Shown here one piece after another: positions 8,407 through 17,557 of a DNA stretch of 64,000 bases (the stretch's first letter is position 1; each line of letters begins with the position of its first letter). Below the pieces are notes generated by a model. That model ran no database searches. It was not told where the DNA came from and saw only the letters and a list, made by a program, of their open reading frames with translations. The translations under genes were made by a program, and so were the position numbers. This DNA is from Fulvitalea axinellae. Lineage in GTDB: Bacteria > Bacteroidota > Bacteroidia > Cytophagales > Cyclobacteriaceae. The stretch covers positions 558,001-622,000 of the forward strand of contig NZ_AP025314.1 of NCBI RefSeq assembly GCF_036492835.1, in the 5' to 3' direction.

Positions 8407-10773
8407 ATGAAAAGATCTTTTTTTCTCCTTATTCCGTGCTTGGCCCTTTTGTCTTTGGCCTTGTACTCATGCCAGCCCACAGCCGAGCGCCCTGCCGTTG
8501 TGGAGGAAGTGCCGGATTTCTCCCGCTTCGTAAATCCCTTTGTCGGGACAAAAAACATGGGGCACACCTTTCCCGGCGCCACGGCCCCTTTCGGTATGGT
8601 GCAGCTGAGTCCCGGCACCAACCAGCAACCAATGTATAAAGACGGCGCCTATAATAAGAAAACGTACCGCTACTGTTCGGGCTACCAATACGCCGACTCG
8701 ACTATTTTCGGATTCGCCCATACCCATTTTAGCGGAACGGGCCACTCGGATCTCGGTGACTTTTCGGTAATGCCTACCACTGGTCCCCTTGTGTTGGATC
8801 CGGGTTTGGCGGACGTTCCGGGTTCGGGTTTCCGTTCGGGTTTTTCGCATAAGAATGAGAAAGCCTCGCCGGGCTATTATTCCGTAAAGCTTGACGATTA
8901 CGGAGTCAAAGCCGAGCTTACGGCCAGCGAGCGTGTCGGCTTCCATCGTTATACTTTCCCCAAGGCGGATACCTCGCATATCCTTTTGGATTTGGTGGCG
9001 AATATCTACGGCCACAAGGACAAGAACGTTTGGACTTTCGTAAGGGTGGAGAATGACACCTTGGTCACCGGTTATCGCCAGACCCGTGGTTGGGCGCGTA
9101 CCCGCAAGGTGTTTTTCGCCATGAGTTTCTCGAAGCCGATGATCAATTACGGTCATAAGAAATACGACAACACGAAATACAACGGCTTCTACCGCAAGTT
9201 TGACGAAACGGAAAACTTCCCGGAGATGGCGGGCAAGGAGATCCGGGCTTATTTCGATTTCGATACCCGCGACGGTGGCGAGGTGCTGGTGAAATTCGCC
9301 CTGTCGCCGGTAAGTACCGCCGGAGCGATGAAAAACATGGTGGCGGAGATTCCTCATTGGGATTTTGGGAAGACCGTAAAGGAAACCCGAAGCAAATGGA
9401 ATAAGGAATTGGCCAAGATAAAAGTGAAGACGGATACCGAGGCCAAAAAGAAGACATTCTACACGGCGCTTTATCACAGTATGCTGGGGCCGGTAGTGTA
9501 TGAGGATGTGGACGGGTCATACAGAGGGCTCGACCAGAATATCCATAAGTCCGACGGCTTTGTGAATTACACGGTATTCTCCCTTTGGGACACCTACCGC
9601 GCTTTGCACCCGCTGTTTAACCTGATCCAGCCCGAGCGGAACAATCATATGGTTCACTCCATGCTCGCCCACCACGACCAGAGCGTACACAAGGCCCTGC
9701 CCGTATGGAGCCACTACGCCAACGAGAACTGGTGTATGATCGGCTACCACTCCGTCTCCGTAATCGCCGACGCGTTGGCCAAGGGCACTACGGACATCGA
9801 TCCGAAGCGGGCCCTTCAGGCTTCGATGAATTCTTCGACGATTCCTTATTTCGACGGCTTAGACAGCTATATGGAGCGTGGCTACGTAGCCGAGGACCTA
9901 AGCCCTTCTTCCGTCTCGAAGACTTTAGAATACGCTTACGACGATTGGTGCATTGCGCAGATAGCCAACGTGGCCGGAGATGCGGAACGTGGAAAGGAAT
10001 ACGGACTTCGCGCCGATTATTTCCGAAACGTGTACCATAAGGAAAGCGGTTATATGCGCCCGAAACTGGCTGACGGGTCGTGGAGGAAAGAATTCGATCC
10101 GTTGGATACGCATGGTCAGGGCTTTATAGAAGGCAACGCCTGGAACTACGGCCTATACGTTCCCCACAAAGTGGATGAGATGGTGGCGATGATGGGAGGC
10201 AAAGACAAGTTCTCCGCTCATCTGGACCGTATTTTCACTACGGAGATCGAAGACAAGTATATCGAGAAAAACGAGGACATCACCCGCGACGGCATCATCG
10301 GGAACTATGTGCACGGCAACGAGCCCGGCCACCATATGCCGTACCTTTATAACTGGACCAACGATCCTTGGAAAACTCAGGAGCGCGTGCGGATGATTAT
10401 GGACACGATGTACAGCGCCGAGGCGGACGGCCTTTGTGGCAACGACGACGCTGGTCAGATGAGCGCGTGGTATATCTTCAGCGCCTTGGGCTTTTATCCC
10501 GTATTGCCGGGTTCTGACCAGTACGCTTTGGGTAGTCCCGCCGTGGAGGAAGCCGAGGTTTTGTTGCCGAATGGCTCCACTTTGAAAATAGTGGCCGAGA
10601 ACCAGTCAAAGAAGAACGTGTACGTGGAGAAAGTTGAGCTGAACGGCGTGGATATCTCCGGTACCGAGATCAGGCACGGGGACTTGCTCAAGGGAGGCGA
10701 GCTGAGATTTTATATGGCTGATAAACCCAAGAAAGGTAAAAAAGGAAGCAAGGAACTGACCGCCGGCGTGTAG
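8407..10773 (+). CDS. GH92-family alpha-mannosidase, exported lipoprotein
   Basis: A 788-residue enzyme with a lipoprotein signal (LLSLALYSC, Cys22). Family GH92 enzymes are calcium-dependent exo-acting alpha-mannosidases that trim mannose from N-glycans and mannans with inversion. The N-terminal beta-sandwich carries FVNPFVGTKNMGHTFPGATAPFGMVQ (in parts, residues 40-70), followed by FGFAHTHFSGTGH. The (alpha/alpha)6 catalytic domain contains FIEGNAWNYGLYVPH with Glu575 (candidate general acid), GNEPGHHMPYLYNW around Glu639, and CGNDDAGQMSAWYIFSALGF with Asp680/Asp681 (candidate base region). Length is normal. Linkage specificity cannot be read from sequence. It stands alone on its strand, 2.4 kb from the susCD unit, so pairing with that system is only a suggestion. 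Confidence 0.97.
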   Translation: MKRSFFLLIPCLALLSLALYSCQPTAERPAVVEEVPDFSRFVNPFVGTKNMGHTFPGATAPFGMVQLSPGTNQQPMYKDGAYNKKTYRYCSGYQYADSTIFGFAHTHFSGTGHSDLGDFSVMPTTGPLVLDPGLADVPGSGFRSGFSHKNEKASPGYYSVKLDDYGVKAELTASERVGFHRYTFPKADTSHILLDLVANIYGHKDKNVWTFVRVENDTLVTGYRQTRGWARTRKVFFAMSFSKPMINYGHKKYDNTKYNGFYRKFDETENFPEMAGKEIRAYFDFDTRDGGEVLVKFALSPVSTAGAMKNMVAEIPHWDFGKTVKETRSKWNKELAKIKVKTDTEAKKKTFYTALYHSMLGPVVYEDVDGSYRGLDQNIHKSDGFVNYTVFSLWDTYRALHPLFNLIQPERNNHMVHSMLAHHDQSVHKALPVWSHYANENWCMIGYHSVSVIADALAKGTTDIDPKRALQASMNSSTIPYFDGLDSYMERGYVAEDLSPSSVSKTLEYAYDDWCIAQIANVAGDAERGKEYGLRADYFRNVYHKESGYMRPKLADGSWRKEFDPLDTHGQGFIEGNAWNYGLYVPHKVDEMVAMMGGKDKFSAHLDRIFTTEIEDKYIEKNEDITRDGIIGNYVHGNEPGHHMPYLYNWTNDPWKTQERVRMIMDTMYSAEADGLCGNDDAGQMSAWYIFSALGFYPVLPGSDQYALGSPAVEEAEVLLPNGSTLKIVAENQSKKNVYVEKVELNGVDISGTEIRHGDLLKGGELRFYMADKPKKGKKGSKELTAGV

Positions 10774-10904
10774 TGACTAATAGGCTTTTAGTTGGTATGT
10801 TTTGTTAAATTCATGGATGATTTTGCCGTGAAAGCTATAGGTGTATTTTATAAATTAACTATTTTCATGTTTTAATAAAATACATCAACAATAGCTCAAA
10901 ACAT

Positions 10905-11309
10905 ATGACAGTAGCGTTCGAAAACGAATTTATTATTTACGGACACCAAGATGACTACGCCGTATTTCGGTACAAAGCCCCTACTCCTAATGATGAAATC
11001 CGAAAAGCGATCACGTCGTTTGTGGAATACGTCAAGGAACAGGGATTGAAAATGCACTTGGCGGATTCGGGAAACATGGGGACGGTAAGCGTTGAGGTGC
11101 AGGAATGGGTTGCCAAAGAGGTAATGCCCGAAATGGCGAAGAACGCGGGCGGAAAATACAAAATGGCCGGCATCTTGAGCGGTGACGTGTTCGCCTCTTT
11201 CGCTTTCCAGAACGTGGCCCGTCGCACGACAGTGGACGGGGTGTCGATGTGCATGTTCGATAACGAACCCGAAGCCGTGGCGTGGCTGAAAGAAGGGTTT
11301 GAGGATTAA
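10905..11309 (+). CDS. Small STAS/SpoIIAA-like protein, function unknown
   Basis: A 134-residue soluble protein without a signal peptide. Alternating beta strands and helices (EFIIYGHQDDYAVFRYKAPT, SFVEYVKEQGLKMHLADSG, NEPEAVAWLKEGF) resemble the small SpoIIAA/STAS-like fold common in Bacteroidota, where the last helix follows a short acidic turn. The fold assignment is an inference from pattern alone and no partner gene is adjacent. A hairpin terminator with a long loop follows it, so it is probably monocistronic. Confidence 0.65.
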   Translation: MTVAFENEFIIYGHQDDYAVFRYKAPTPNDEIRKAITSFVEYVKEQGLKMHLADSGNMGTVSVEVQEWVAKEVMPEMAKNAGGKYKMAGILSGDVFASFAFQNVARRTTVDGVSMCMFDNEPEAVAWLKEGFED

Positions 11310-11316
11310 CTTGCTC

Positions 11317-11384
11317 GCTTCATCCGGTATGGCCTCTTTTGCGCTTCGGCGTATCTTTTTATGGTGCCGGATGAAGCTTTTTTT
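11317..11384 (+). terminator. Long-loop terminator after the STAS-like gene
   Basis: A perfect 11-bp stem GCTTCATCCGG / CCGGATGAAGC (11317-11327 and 11367-11377) encloses a 39-base loop and is followed by seven Ts. The large loop is unusual for a simple terminator and could hold a second small structure. Confidence 0.75.
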
Positions 11385-11404
11385 GATATTCCGTTTGGCT
11401 CCGT

Positions 11405-11797
11405 ATGAGATCTATCGATAAAAACAAGGTTGGTTTATACCTGAAGTTGGGCCGGATATTGTCGCAGTTTGTCGGGGTGGGAAGTTACTTCGGATCCAGA
11501 ACTTTTGATTGGATAAAACTGGAACGAAACGAGGCTTTGTACCGGGCCGTTTTGGTCAGGAGTTTTGATGAAGGGGACGAATACAGTAATGCCGTGATGA
11601 CGTTTTCGACTGTAAACGAACTGGAAGGGGAGGACGACTTTTTTGAAGGAACAGAAGAAGAGCTTGTTCAATGGCTTGAAACGAAATTCGGGTTTGGGCT
11701 GGACGGATTCTGTATGCCTGATGATCTGAATGCCATATATGCGGATTTGGTATCGAAAGGTAAACTGGGTTACCATCTGGATATCAAGAACGATTGA
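11405..11797 (+). CDS. Small hypothetical protein
   Basis: A 130-residue acidic soluble protein beginning MRSIDKNKVGLYLKLG. No signal peptide or membrane segment. Its composition, with a mid-protein acidic loop (FDEGDEYSN, NELEGEDDFFEG) and a C-terminal Trp/Asp-rich part, looks like a real folded protein, but no family was recognised. It lies between two terminators and so is probably expressed alone. Confidence 0.6.
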   Translation: MRSIDKNKVGLYLKLGRILSQFVGVGSYFGSRTFDWIKLERNEALYRAVLVRSFDEGDEYSNAVMTFSTVNELEGEDDFFEGTEEELVQWLETKFGFGLDGFCMPDDLNAIYADLVSKGKLGYHLDIKND

Positions 11798-11803
11798 AAA
11801 GAA

Positions 11804-11836
11804 GAAAGACCTTCCAAACGGAGGGTCTTTCCTTGT
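11804..11836. terminator. Convergent (bidirectional) terminator
   Basis: AAAGACCTTCC and GGAGGGTCTTT pair over 11 bp with one G-T wobble around a short loop, flanked by A-rich and T-rich sequence. It sits between the convergent 130-residue gene and the Gfo/Idh/MocA gene and can serve both. Confidence 0.75.
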
Positions 11837-11857
11837 TTTTACCGAATCAATCGGGAC

Positions 11858-12865
11858 TCATTTTTTGTCTGCCGGAAAAACCAACCCGATCTGTTTCCGG
11901 GCCTCGTCCATAATTCCGATAGTCTGCAAAGAGCGCTCGAAAGTGTTGACAGAGGATTCCGTACGGCCTTCGTTGATCGTTTTTACGAAATCGGCCACCT
12001 CGTAGCGCATGCGGTTGACGTGTTGCGGAACGGAAAGGTCTTCTTCCGATCCGTCCCTGCCCACGAATAGGATGCGTTCCGTAAGAGAGATACGCTCGAT
12101 GATAATGGAGCCTTCCTCGCCCTGAATCTCCGAGGGAAGCGTGGAGTTATGCATTTTGGAGTGCGTGAGCACGGCCTCGAACCCATCGTAGCGCAGGCAA
12201 ACGGTACCCATTCCGTCCACGCCGGTGGAGAGCATCTGCGCTTGGGCGTATACGCTTTCGGGTTGGCCGAACAGGTGGACGCATGGCGCCACGCAATAAA
12301 CCCCGATATCGACCAGCGAACCGTTGGAGAGCGTCGGGTCGAAGGTATTGGTGTATTGCCCGGCCTTGTGCGAGTCGTAGCGTGAAGAGTATTGGCAGAA
12401 GTTGGCCGAAAAACGGCGGATTTTTCCCAAGCGGGGCAAGTTCTGGCGAATGGCCTCGAAGTTCGGCGTATGCGTGGTCATCATGGCTTCCATTAGCGTT
12501 ACGCCACATTCTTTCGCCGTTTGGATCATGCTCCGGACCTCTTTTGTATTTGATGCGAAAGGCTTTTCGCAAAGTACGTGTTTACCGGCGCGCATCATGG
12601 CTTCGGCCTGCTGGGCGTGCATGGCGTTGGGGCTGGCCACATACACGGCGTCGATTTCTCGGCTTTGGCCGAAGGCTTCCAGACTGGTGAATACTTTCGG
12701 GATATCGTATTCGTCGGCGAACGCCCGCCCTTTTTCCTCCGTGCGGGAATATACCGCCACAGCCTCGATGCCTTCGCTTTCCTTAACGGCTTCCAGCAAT
12801 CGTCCGGTGATTTTGCCAGTGCCTATTACGCCTAATCGTATCATGTTTGGAATATCGGTCTTCAT
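11858..12865 (-). CDS. Gfo/Idh/MocA-family NAD(P)-dependent oxidoreductase
   Basis: About 335 residues. The N-terminal Rossmann fold begins MIRLGVIGTGKITGRLLEAV with the GxGxxx nucleotide-binding turn. Then come the family signatures VYVASPNAMHAQQAEAM and AGKHVLCEKPFA, whose EKP lysine is catalytic in the family. The C-terminal half is the alpha/beta substrate-binding domain. Members oxidise or reduce sugars, inositols or sugar acids; the exact substrate is not predictable. I chose ATG 12865 (MKTDIPNMIRLG); 12844 is an alternative that starts at the Rossmann strand, and a further upstream start at 12910 adds an atypical extension. Nearby GH92 and GH127 genes suggest a role in sugar catabolism. 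Confidence 0.92.
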   Translation of the reverse strand: MKTDIPNMIRLGVIGTGKITGRLLEAVKESEGIEAVAVYSRTEEKGRAFADEYDIPKVFTSLEAFGQSREIDAVYVASPNAMHAQQAEAMMRAGKHVLCEKPFASNTKEVRSMIQTAKECGVTLMEAMMTTHTPNFEAIRQNLPRLGKIRRFSANFCQYSSRYDSHKAGQYTNTFDPTLSNGSLVDIGVYCVAPCVHLFGQPESVYAQAQMLSTGVDGMGTVCLRYDGFEAVLTHSKMHNSTLPSEIQGEEGSIIIERISLTERILFVGRDGSEEDLSVPQHVNRMRYEVADFVKTINEGRTESSVNTFERSLQTIGIMDEARKQIGLVFPADKK

Positions 12866-13114
12866 AAGTTCTAAAAAATAGCGAAAAGTGTTTTCGCTCC
12901 GCTTTCCCAAAGATCATATCCAGAAGGTAAAAGGGAAAGCTTTAGGGGGGCTATCGTTCGCTGTTTTTTTTGGGTGAATAAAATCTTGGGACTTTTGATC
13001 GGAACGCCATGGCCGTTTCGGCAAAAATCGGGGCGGTATTGACAAGGCCGGAGACCGCCCGGCATTGACCGCCGAAATTGCGGAGGTATTTCGCAAGACA
13101 TATTTCACGCACTT

Positions 13115-15649
13115 ATGAAAAAGACTTTTTTGACGCTTTGGGCTCTCGTCGCTTTTGCGGGGGCAGTTTCGGCCCAGACCAAATCCGGCAAGGAGTTGCC
13201 GAAAGATTATCCCATCGTACCCGTGCCTTTCAACGAGGTGCGTCTTCAGGACGATTTTTGGTTGCCCCGCCTGAAGACCCAAGCCAAAACCTTGGTGCCT
13301 TTCGCCTTGGGCAAAACGGAAAAAGCGGTGGAGAACCTGCGTCGCGCCGGCGACTATCTACACGGCGTAAAGGGCGAGATGCCTTTCCCGCACCGTTTTA
13401 TCTCTTCCGATTTGTATAAAGTGATGGAAGGCGCTGCCTACATCCTGATGGTGGAGGAAGATCCGGCTCTGGAAGAGCGTCTCGACAAGATAATCGACGT
13501 GATAGGACGTGCCCAAAAAGAGGACGGATACCTTTATGTGGCCCACGCCACAGGAGTTTCGAAGCATTATCGCGACAAGTGGGGCGGTGGCGGAATGGGC
13601 GACAAGCCGTACAGTTTTGTGCTTCATAGCCACGAGCTTTACAATATCGGGCATATGTACGAGGCCGCGGTGGCGTATTATCAGGCTACCGGAAAGCGGA
13701 AGTTTTTGGATATCGCCGAAAAGAGTGCCCAGCACGTTAACCGTGTGTTTTTTGAGGGGGAAAAAGGCTATAACGGAGGCAAACCGGTGAACCAGGCTCC
13801 CGGTCACCAAGAGATCGAATTGGGCTTGGTAAAGCTGTACCGCGCTACGGGCAATAAGCTTTATCTCGAAATGTCGAGAAAATTCCTCGACGTAAGGGGA
13901 ATCACTTACAAACCCGACGGCGAGCGGGTAATGTCGGGCAGTTATGCCCAACAGCATGCGCCCGTAGCCGACCAAAGCGAAGCCGTGGGACACGCAGTGC
14001 GCGCCGCATACATGTACGCCGCTATGGCCGACAATATGGCCTTGCACGAAGACGACGCCTTTATGGGAGCTTTGGACCGCATTTGGCACGATATCGCCGA
14101 TACCCGCATGCATATTACCGGCGGTTTGGGAGCCGTGCACGGCATTGAGGGTTTCGGTCCGCAGTATGTTTTGCCAAACAAATCGGCGTATAACGAGACA
14201 TGCGCGGCCGTGGCCAACGTGTTTTTCAACTTCCGGATGTTTTTGCTGACCAAGGACGCCAAGTATATGGACGTGGCCGAGGTGTCGCTGTACAACAACG
14301 CCTTGGCCGGCGTGAATATGGACGGCAACCGTTTCTTCTACGTCAATCCGCTGGAGGCTACTGGCGACAAGCATTTCAACCAAGGTTCCGCCGGGCGTTC
14401 GCCTTGGTTCGGCACGGCGTGTTGCCCGAGTAATATCGCCCGCCTGATGCCGCAGGTGTCCGGCTATATGTATTCGCATACCGACGACGAGATCTACGTG
14501 TCGCTCTACGCTGCCAACGAGACAACCGTTGAGTTGAAGAAAACGGCGGTGAAATTGAGACAGGAAACCCGCTATCCGTTCGGTGGCCAAGTGAATATTA
14601 CCGTTACGCCCGAAACCAAATCGAAAAAGAAAAGAACCTTCGCTATGAAATTCCGTCTGCCCACTTGGGCCCGTGGCGAGCGCTTTGTACCCGGCGAGCT
14701 GTATTCCTACGTAAACGACGGCGCCGGCGAATGGAGCCTGAAAGTAAACGGGAAGAAAGTGGAGTCCGGCATAGAGAACGGCTTCGTGACCGTACGTAGG
14801 GCATGGAAAGCCGGCGATAAAGTCACTTTTGAACTTCCGATGGAAGCCCGCTATACCAAGGCCATAGAAAAAGTGGAGGCTGACCGTGACCGATTGGCGG
14901 TAACCCGAGGCCCGCTGGTGTACTGCGCCGAAGGGGCAGACAACGAAAAGGCGGTACAGGCTTACGCCTTCGGAAAGCGTCCAGATAAGGGCGCCAAGAA
15001 ATCGGAGACGATCAACGAAGGCCCTTTGCGCAACGTGGAGAGGATCACCGTGCCGGCCCGCCAAATCAGCGCCGATGGAGTGACGGCTTCGGAACTGAAT
15101 ATGGTGCCGTACTACGCTTGGAACAACAGAGGCAAAGGCTCCATGATCGTGTGGGTGCCGAACAAGGACGAGGTGGCTATGCGTTTTGTGGGGAAGAATC
15201 CGGAGAAAGGAATAAAGACGATAAAAGCCTCGTACACCCACAGCCATGACGCCGTATACGCGGCCATAGACGGCAAAATAGGCGAAAAGTCATCTGACGA
15301 GAGCATTTCTCGCTGGACATCCTGGAACAAGAAAGGCCAGAAGCAATGGTTGGAGCTAGAGCTGGAAAAAAGCCGTGAGATCCGTAGCGTAGGCGTATTC
15401 TGGTTCGACGATGCCAAGGGCGTAAGGCTCCCCGCCGAATGGTCGGTAGAGTACAGGGTAAACGGCGAGTGGAAGCCCTTCAAACTCTATGTAACCGACG
15501 CCTATAACCTGTTCAAAGATCAATACAACATCGTACACCCCGCCAATCGCCTGAAGTGCGACGCTATCCGGATCAATATGACGCCACGGAAAGACAGTGC
15601 GGTAGGAGTCTTGGAAGTGGATATCGATTATGAGGAGAAGGAACTCTAG
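13115..15649 (+). CDS. GH127-type beta-L-arabinofuranosidase (DUF1680), exported
   Basis: An 844-residue protein with a signal peptide (TLWALVAFAGAVSAQ). The (alpha/alpha)6 barrel shows the GH127 active site known from Bifidobacterium HypBA1: Glu345 (GIEGFG, acid/base), Glu361 and Cys363 (NETC), and the Cys436-Cys437 pair (TACCPSN). The family uses a zinc-bound cysteine as nucleophile. Spacing between Glu345 and Glu361 (16 residues) and within NETC equals that in HypBA1. After the beta-sandwich domains, a C-terminal jelly-roll segment (about residues 720-840, KQWLELELEKSREIRSVGVFW) resembles an F5/8-type carbohydrate-binding module. It probably removes L-arabinofuranose from plant- or algal-type glycans in the periplasm or at the surface. 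Arabinose specificity is family inference, since related families accept other sugars. Confidence 0.93.
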   Translation: MKKTFLTLWALVAFAGAVSAQTKSGKELPKDYPIVPVPFNEVRLQDDFWLPRLKTQAKTLVPFALGKTEKAVENLRRAGDYLHGVKGEMPFPHRFISSDLYKVMEGAAYILMVEEDPALEERLDKIIDVIGRAQKEDGYLYVAHATGVSKHYRDKWGGGGMGDKPYSFVLHSHELYNIGHMYEAAVAYYQATGKRKFLDIAEKSAQHVNRVFFEGEKGYNGGKPVNQAPGHQEIELGLVKLYRATGNKLYLEMSRKFLDVRGITYKPDGERVMSGSYAQQHAPVADQSEAVGHAVRAAYMYAAMADNMALHEDDAFMGALDRIWHDIADTRMHITGGLGAVHGIEGFGPQYVLPNKSAYNETCAAVANVFFNFRMFLLTKDAKYMDVAEVSLYNNALAGVNMDGNRFFYVNPLEATGDKHFNQGSAGRSPWFGTACCPSNIARLMPQVSGYMYSHTDDEIYVSLYAANETTVELKKTAVKLRQETRYPFGGQVNITVTPETKSKKKRTFAMKFRLPTWARGERFVPGELYSYVNDGAGEWSLKVNGKKVESGIENGFVTVRRAWKAGDKVTFELPMEARYTKAIEKVEADRDRLAVTRGPLVYCAEGADNEKAVQAYAFGKRPDKGAKKSETINEGPLRNVERITVPARQISADGVTASELNMVPYYAWNNRGKGSMIVWVPNKDEVAMRFVGKNPEKGIKTIKASYTHSHDAVYAAIDGKIGEKSSDESISRWTSWNKKGQKQWLELELEKSREIRSVGVFWFDDAKGVRLPAEWSVEYRVNGEWKPFKLYVTDAYNLFKDQYNIVHPANRLKCDAIRINMTPRKDSAVGVLEVDIDYEEKEL

Positions 15650-15664
15650 GAGTTGGTGAGGATT

Positions 15665-15753
15665 AGTATAAAGTAAAGAGTACAGAGTAAATAGTCTGCT
15701 TTGGAAAGGCTTAATGATGCCGTCGTTTTACTCTGGACTCTTTACCCTTTACT
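15665..15753. repeat. Imperfect inverted repeat of AGTAAAG/AGTACAG words (copy 1)
   Basis: Arm one (15665-15691) contains AAGTAAAGAGTACAGAGTAA. Arm two (15726-15753) contains TTTTACTCTGGACTCTTTAC, which is nearly its reverse complement; the arms are separated by about 35 bases. A related pair of words occurs at 37809-37956, which points to a dispersed intergenic repeat family rather than a one-off terminator. Confidence 0.65.
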
Positions 15754-15800
15754 AAAAAACGGCCCGCATGTCTGGCGATTTTGCGGAATGTCAATTGTCT

Positions 15801-15828
15801 GGCGCCCTGTTTTTCGGGGCGTTTTTTT
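15801..15828 (+). terminator. Terminator downstream of GH127
   Basis: A short GC stem CGCCC / GGGCG (15803-15807 and 15817-15821) is followed by seven Ts. It lies 150 bases after the GH127 stop and before the next plus-strand gene. Confidence 0.7.
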
Positions 15829-15980
15829 GTGATTCTTTTTGAAAGGGGGATGATGTTGTTCTGGATTGAAAATCTGCAGGGAAGAAAAATATCGAACCTA
15901 ATAATTGTACTTTACAGATTTTTAAATTAAAATCATCACGATTAAAGAGAAGGGAATAGAATATATTTTTTGTAAAAGTT

Positions 15981-16622
15981 ATGAGACGAATAACACTTTT
16001 GATTTACGTTGGTCTTGTTATACCCTTTGTTGGTGTTGGGCAAGTGGCTAACGGCCTTATTTATTTTGAAAGGCAGGTTAAGCAAGCAAGCTTTGAAATT
16101 CCTATGAAAAGGTTTTCGGAAACAATCGATTACCGGGTTCTACAGTCTAAAGTCAAATATTATGACGAGTGGGGAAAAAAGCGCAAGCTAAGACCAAAAG
16201 ACGCCAAAGAATTTAGGTTTACATACCAGGGAGAGGCGATAAGAATGGTCTCCGTTCCGGGTATTTCAAATATTTACAAATCAAAGAAAAAAAGTGAGGG
16301 GGATGTATTTCTTAAATGTGAGTTAGATGGTCCTGTTAAACTCCTTAAATATTTTGATCCTCCCCAAGTAGTAATGGCAGGTAACGAAGGCGATGGTTTC
16401 ACTTCCAAGCCCATTCTGGTTAGCAAGCGGAAAGTAACTTATATTCTTATGCGAAAAGGATTGACCTTAGAGCTACGCCAGCCATTTTCTGTAAAGGATA
16501 TTGTGTTGTTTTTTCCCGATTGCCCTGATCTTCATGAAAAGGCGCGGAAGAAGAGATTCGGTAACAAAGATTCGTTTTTTGTCGCAAAATATTATAATGA
16601 AAACTGTGCTGTTACAGAGTAA
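15981..16622 (+). CDS. Exported hypothetical protein
   Basis: A 213-residue protein with a Sec signal peptide (ITLLIYVGLVIPFVGVGQ, cleavage near residue 21). The mature part is basic and strand-rich, with a Lys-rich segment around KYYDEWGKKRKLRPKDAKEF and two cysteines late in the sequence (FPDCPD, NENCAV) that could form a disulfide. No family was recognised. The ORF is intact and the start at 15981 is the only one that gives the signal peptide. It is alone between a terminator and a convergent gene. Confidence 0.7.
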   Translation: MRRITLLIYVGLVIPFVGVGQVANGLIYFERQVKQASFEIPMKRFSETIDYRVLQSKVKYYDEWGKKRKLRPKDAKEFRFTYQGEAIRMVSVPGISNIYKSKKKSEGDVFLKCELDGPVKLLKYFDPPQVVMAGNEGDGFTSKPILVSKRKVTYILMRKGLTLELRQPFSVKDIVLFFPDCPDLHEKARKKRFGNKDSFFVAKYYNENCAVTE

Positions 16623-16753
16623 CCTACCCTTCGATATATACTATTTTCCTTTAAAATAACGACGTTTCGAAATCATTTATAGCTAATATTATCAGGGCTA
16701 TTTTGGAAAGCAGTCATAATTCGTCCATAACACCCATTGCTTGGATACACTCA

Positions 16754-17557
16754 TCAAAAGTCAACTAATATAGATTCCAATTTGGTATTGATTTCCCCTG
16801 TTCGGAACCCTGTTTCTTTATCTTTAGGTGGGTCGGATCGGTTTAATATTATGCTTCTGTAATACCCGCCATATGAAGGGAATTCAATTTTCACAGTTTT
16901 CTTTTCCCCAGAAGTCAAGGTGACTGTAAGGTTAAATTCCGATGCTGTTGCCATAAAAATCTGATCAATTTTAAGATTATAGCTTTCGCTATTATCCATT
17001 GACGTAATGGAGAGAGATTCAATGTCGTCATTGGTTAAATAGCCCTTGGTCTTTACGTCAAAGAGATTTGTTGCGGGACGAAGCTCAATGCCTTTCTCGA
17101 TCACTTCTTCCGTTAGCTTAATATTTGATTGACCAAACATAATTCTCGTTCCCCAATATTCGGTTGAGCCCAAGTACTTCATGAAATGGAAATTGGATAA
17201 GGGATCGCCTGTTCCATCCCAATGAAACACATTCCATACGGAAATATAAGAGTCTTCCCCGTACTTGATATTCTTTAGTTTTTGATCCTTTAAGTTCACC
17301 TCCTTGAAAATCTGAGGTTCGATTTTGCCTGTACGGTCAGTTACGACAGCGATGTATTTTTCATACTCATATTTATACTCCTCCGTCGCGGTCCTTATCA
17401 GTTTTTCGTCACTGTTTGTTCCAATGATTTCGAATGATGATCGAAGGCTAAAGCTTAGGTCAGCGACCTTGTGTTCCGGTTTTTGAATATCGGAAGTTGT
17501 GCAGGAAAATGCTCCAAATAGGGTTGCAAATAGAAGGTAGTGAGTGAGTTGTTTCAT
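16754..17557 (-). CDS. Lipoprotein of unknown function
   Basis: About 267 residues with a lipoprotein signal (LTHYLLFATLFGAFSC, lipid Cys near residue 19 of the short form). The body is strand-rich without recognised motifs; segments such as YISVWNVFHWDGTGDPLSNF suggest an extracellular beta protein. ATG 17557 (MKQLTHYLL) is preferred over 17569. It converges on the gene to its left across about 130 bases. Confidence 0.72.
   Translation of the reverse strand: MKQLTHYLLFATLFGAFSCTTSDIQKPEHKVADLSFSLRSSFEIIGTNSDEKLIRTATEEYKYEYEKYIAVVTDRTGKIEPQIFKEVNLKDQKLKNIKYGEDSYISVWNVFHWDGTGDPLSNFHFMKYLGSTEYWGTRIMFGQSNIKLTEEVIEKGIELRPATNLFDVKTKGYLTNDDIESLSITSMDNSESYNLKIDQIFMATASEFNLTVTLTSGEKKTVKIEFPSYGGYYRSIILNRSDPPKDKETGFRTGEINTKLESILVDF

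Larger units (their letters stand above)
15650..15980. other. Intergenic region with inverted repeat and terminator
   Basis: About 330 bases after GH127. It holds an imperfect long inverted repeat of AGTAAAG-type words (listed separately), a GC hairpin terminator, and then an AT-rich stretch that presumably carries the promoter of the next gene. Confidence 0.6.

Noticed and set aside
8467..9477. 336-codon minus-strand frame opposite GH92
   Set aside because: It is antisense to an unmistakable GH92 gene. Its product is His/Arg-rich and matches the mirror of the GC-rich codon use.
13358..15247. 629-codon minus-strand frame opposite GH127
   Set aside because: Antisense shadow of the GH127 gene, with atypical His/Val-rich composition and no motif.
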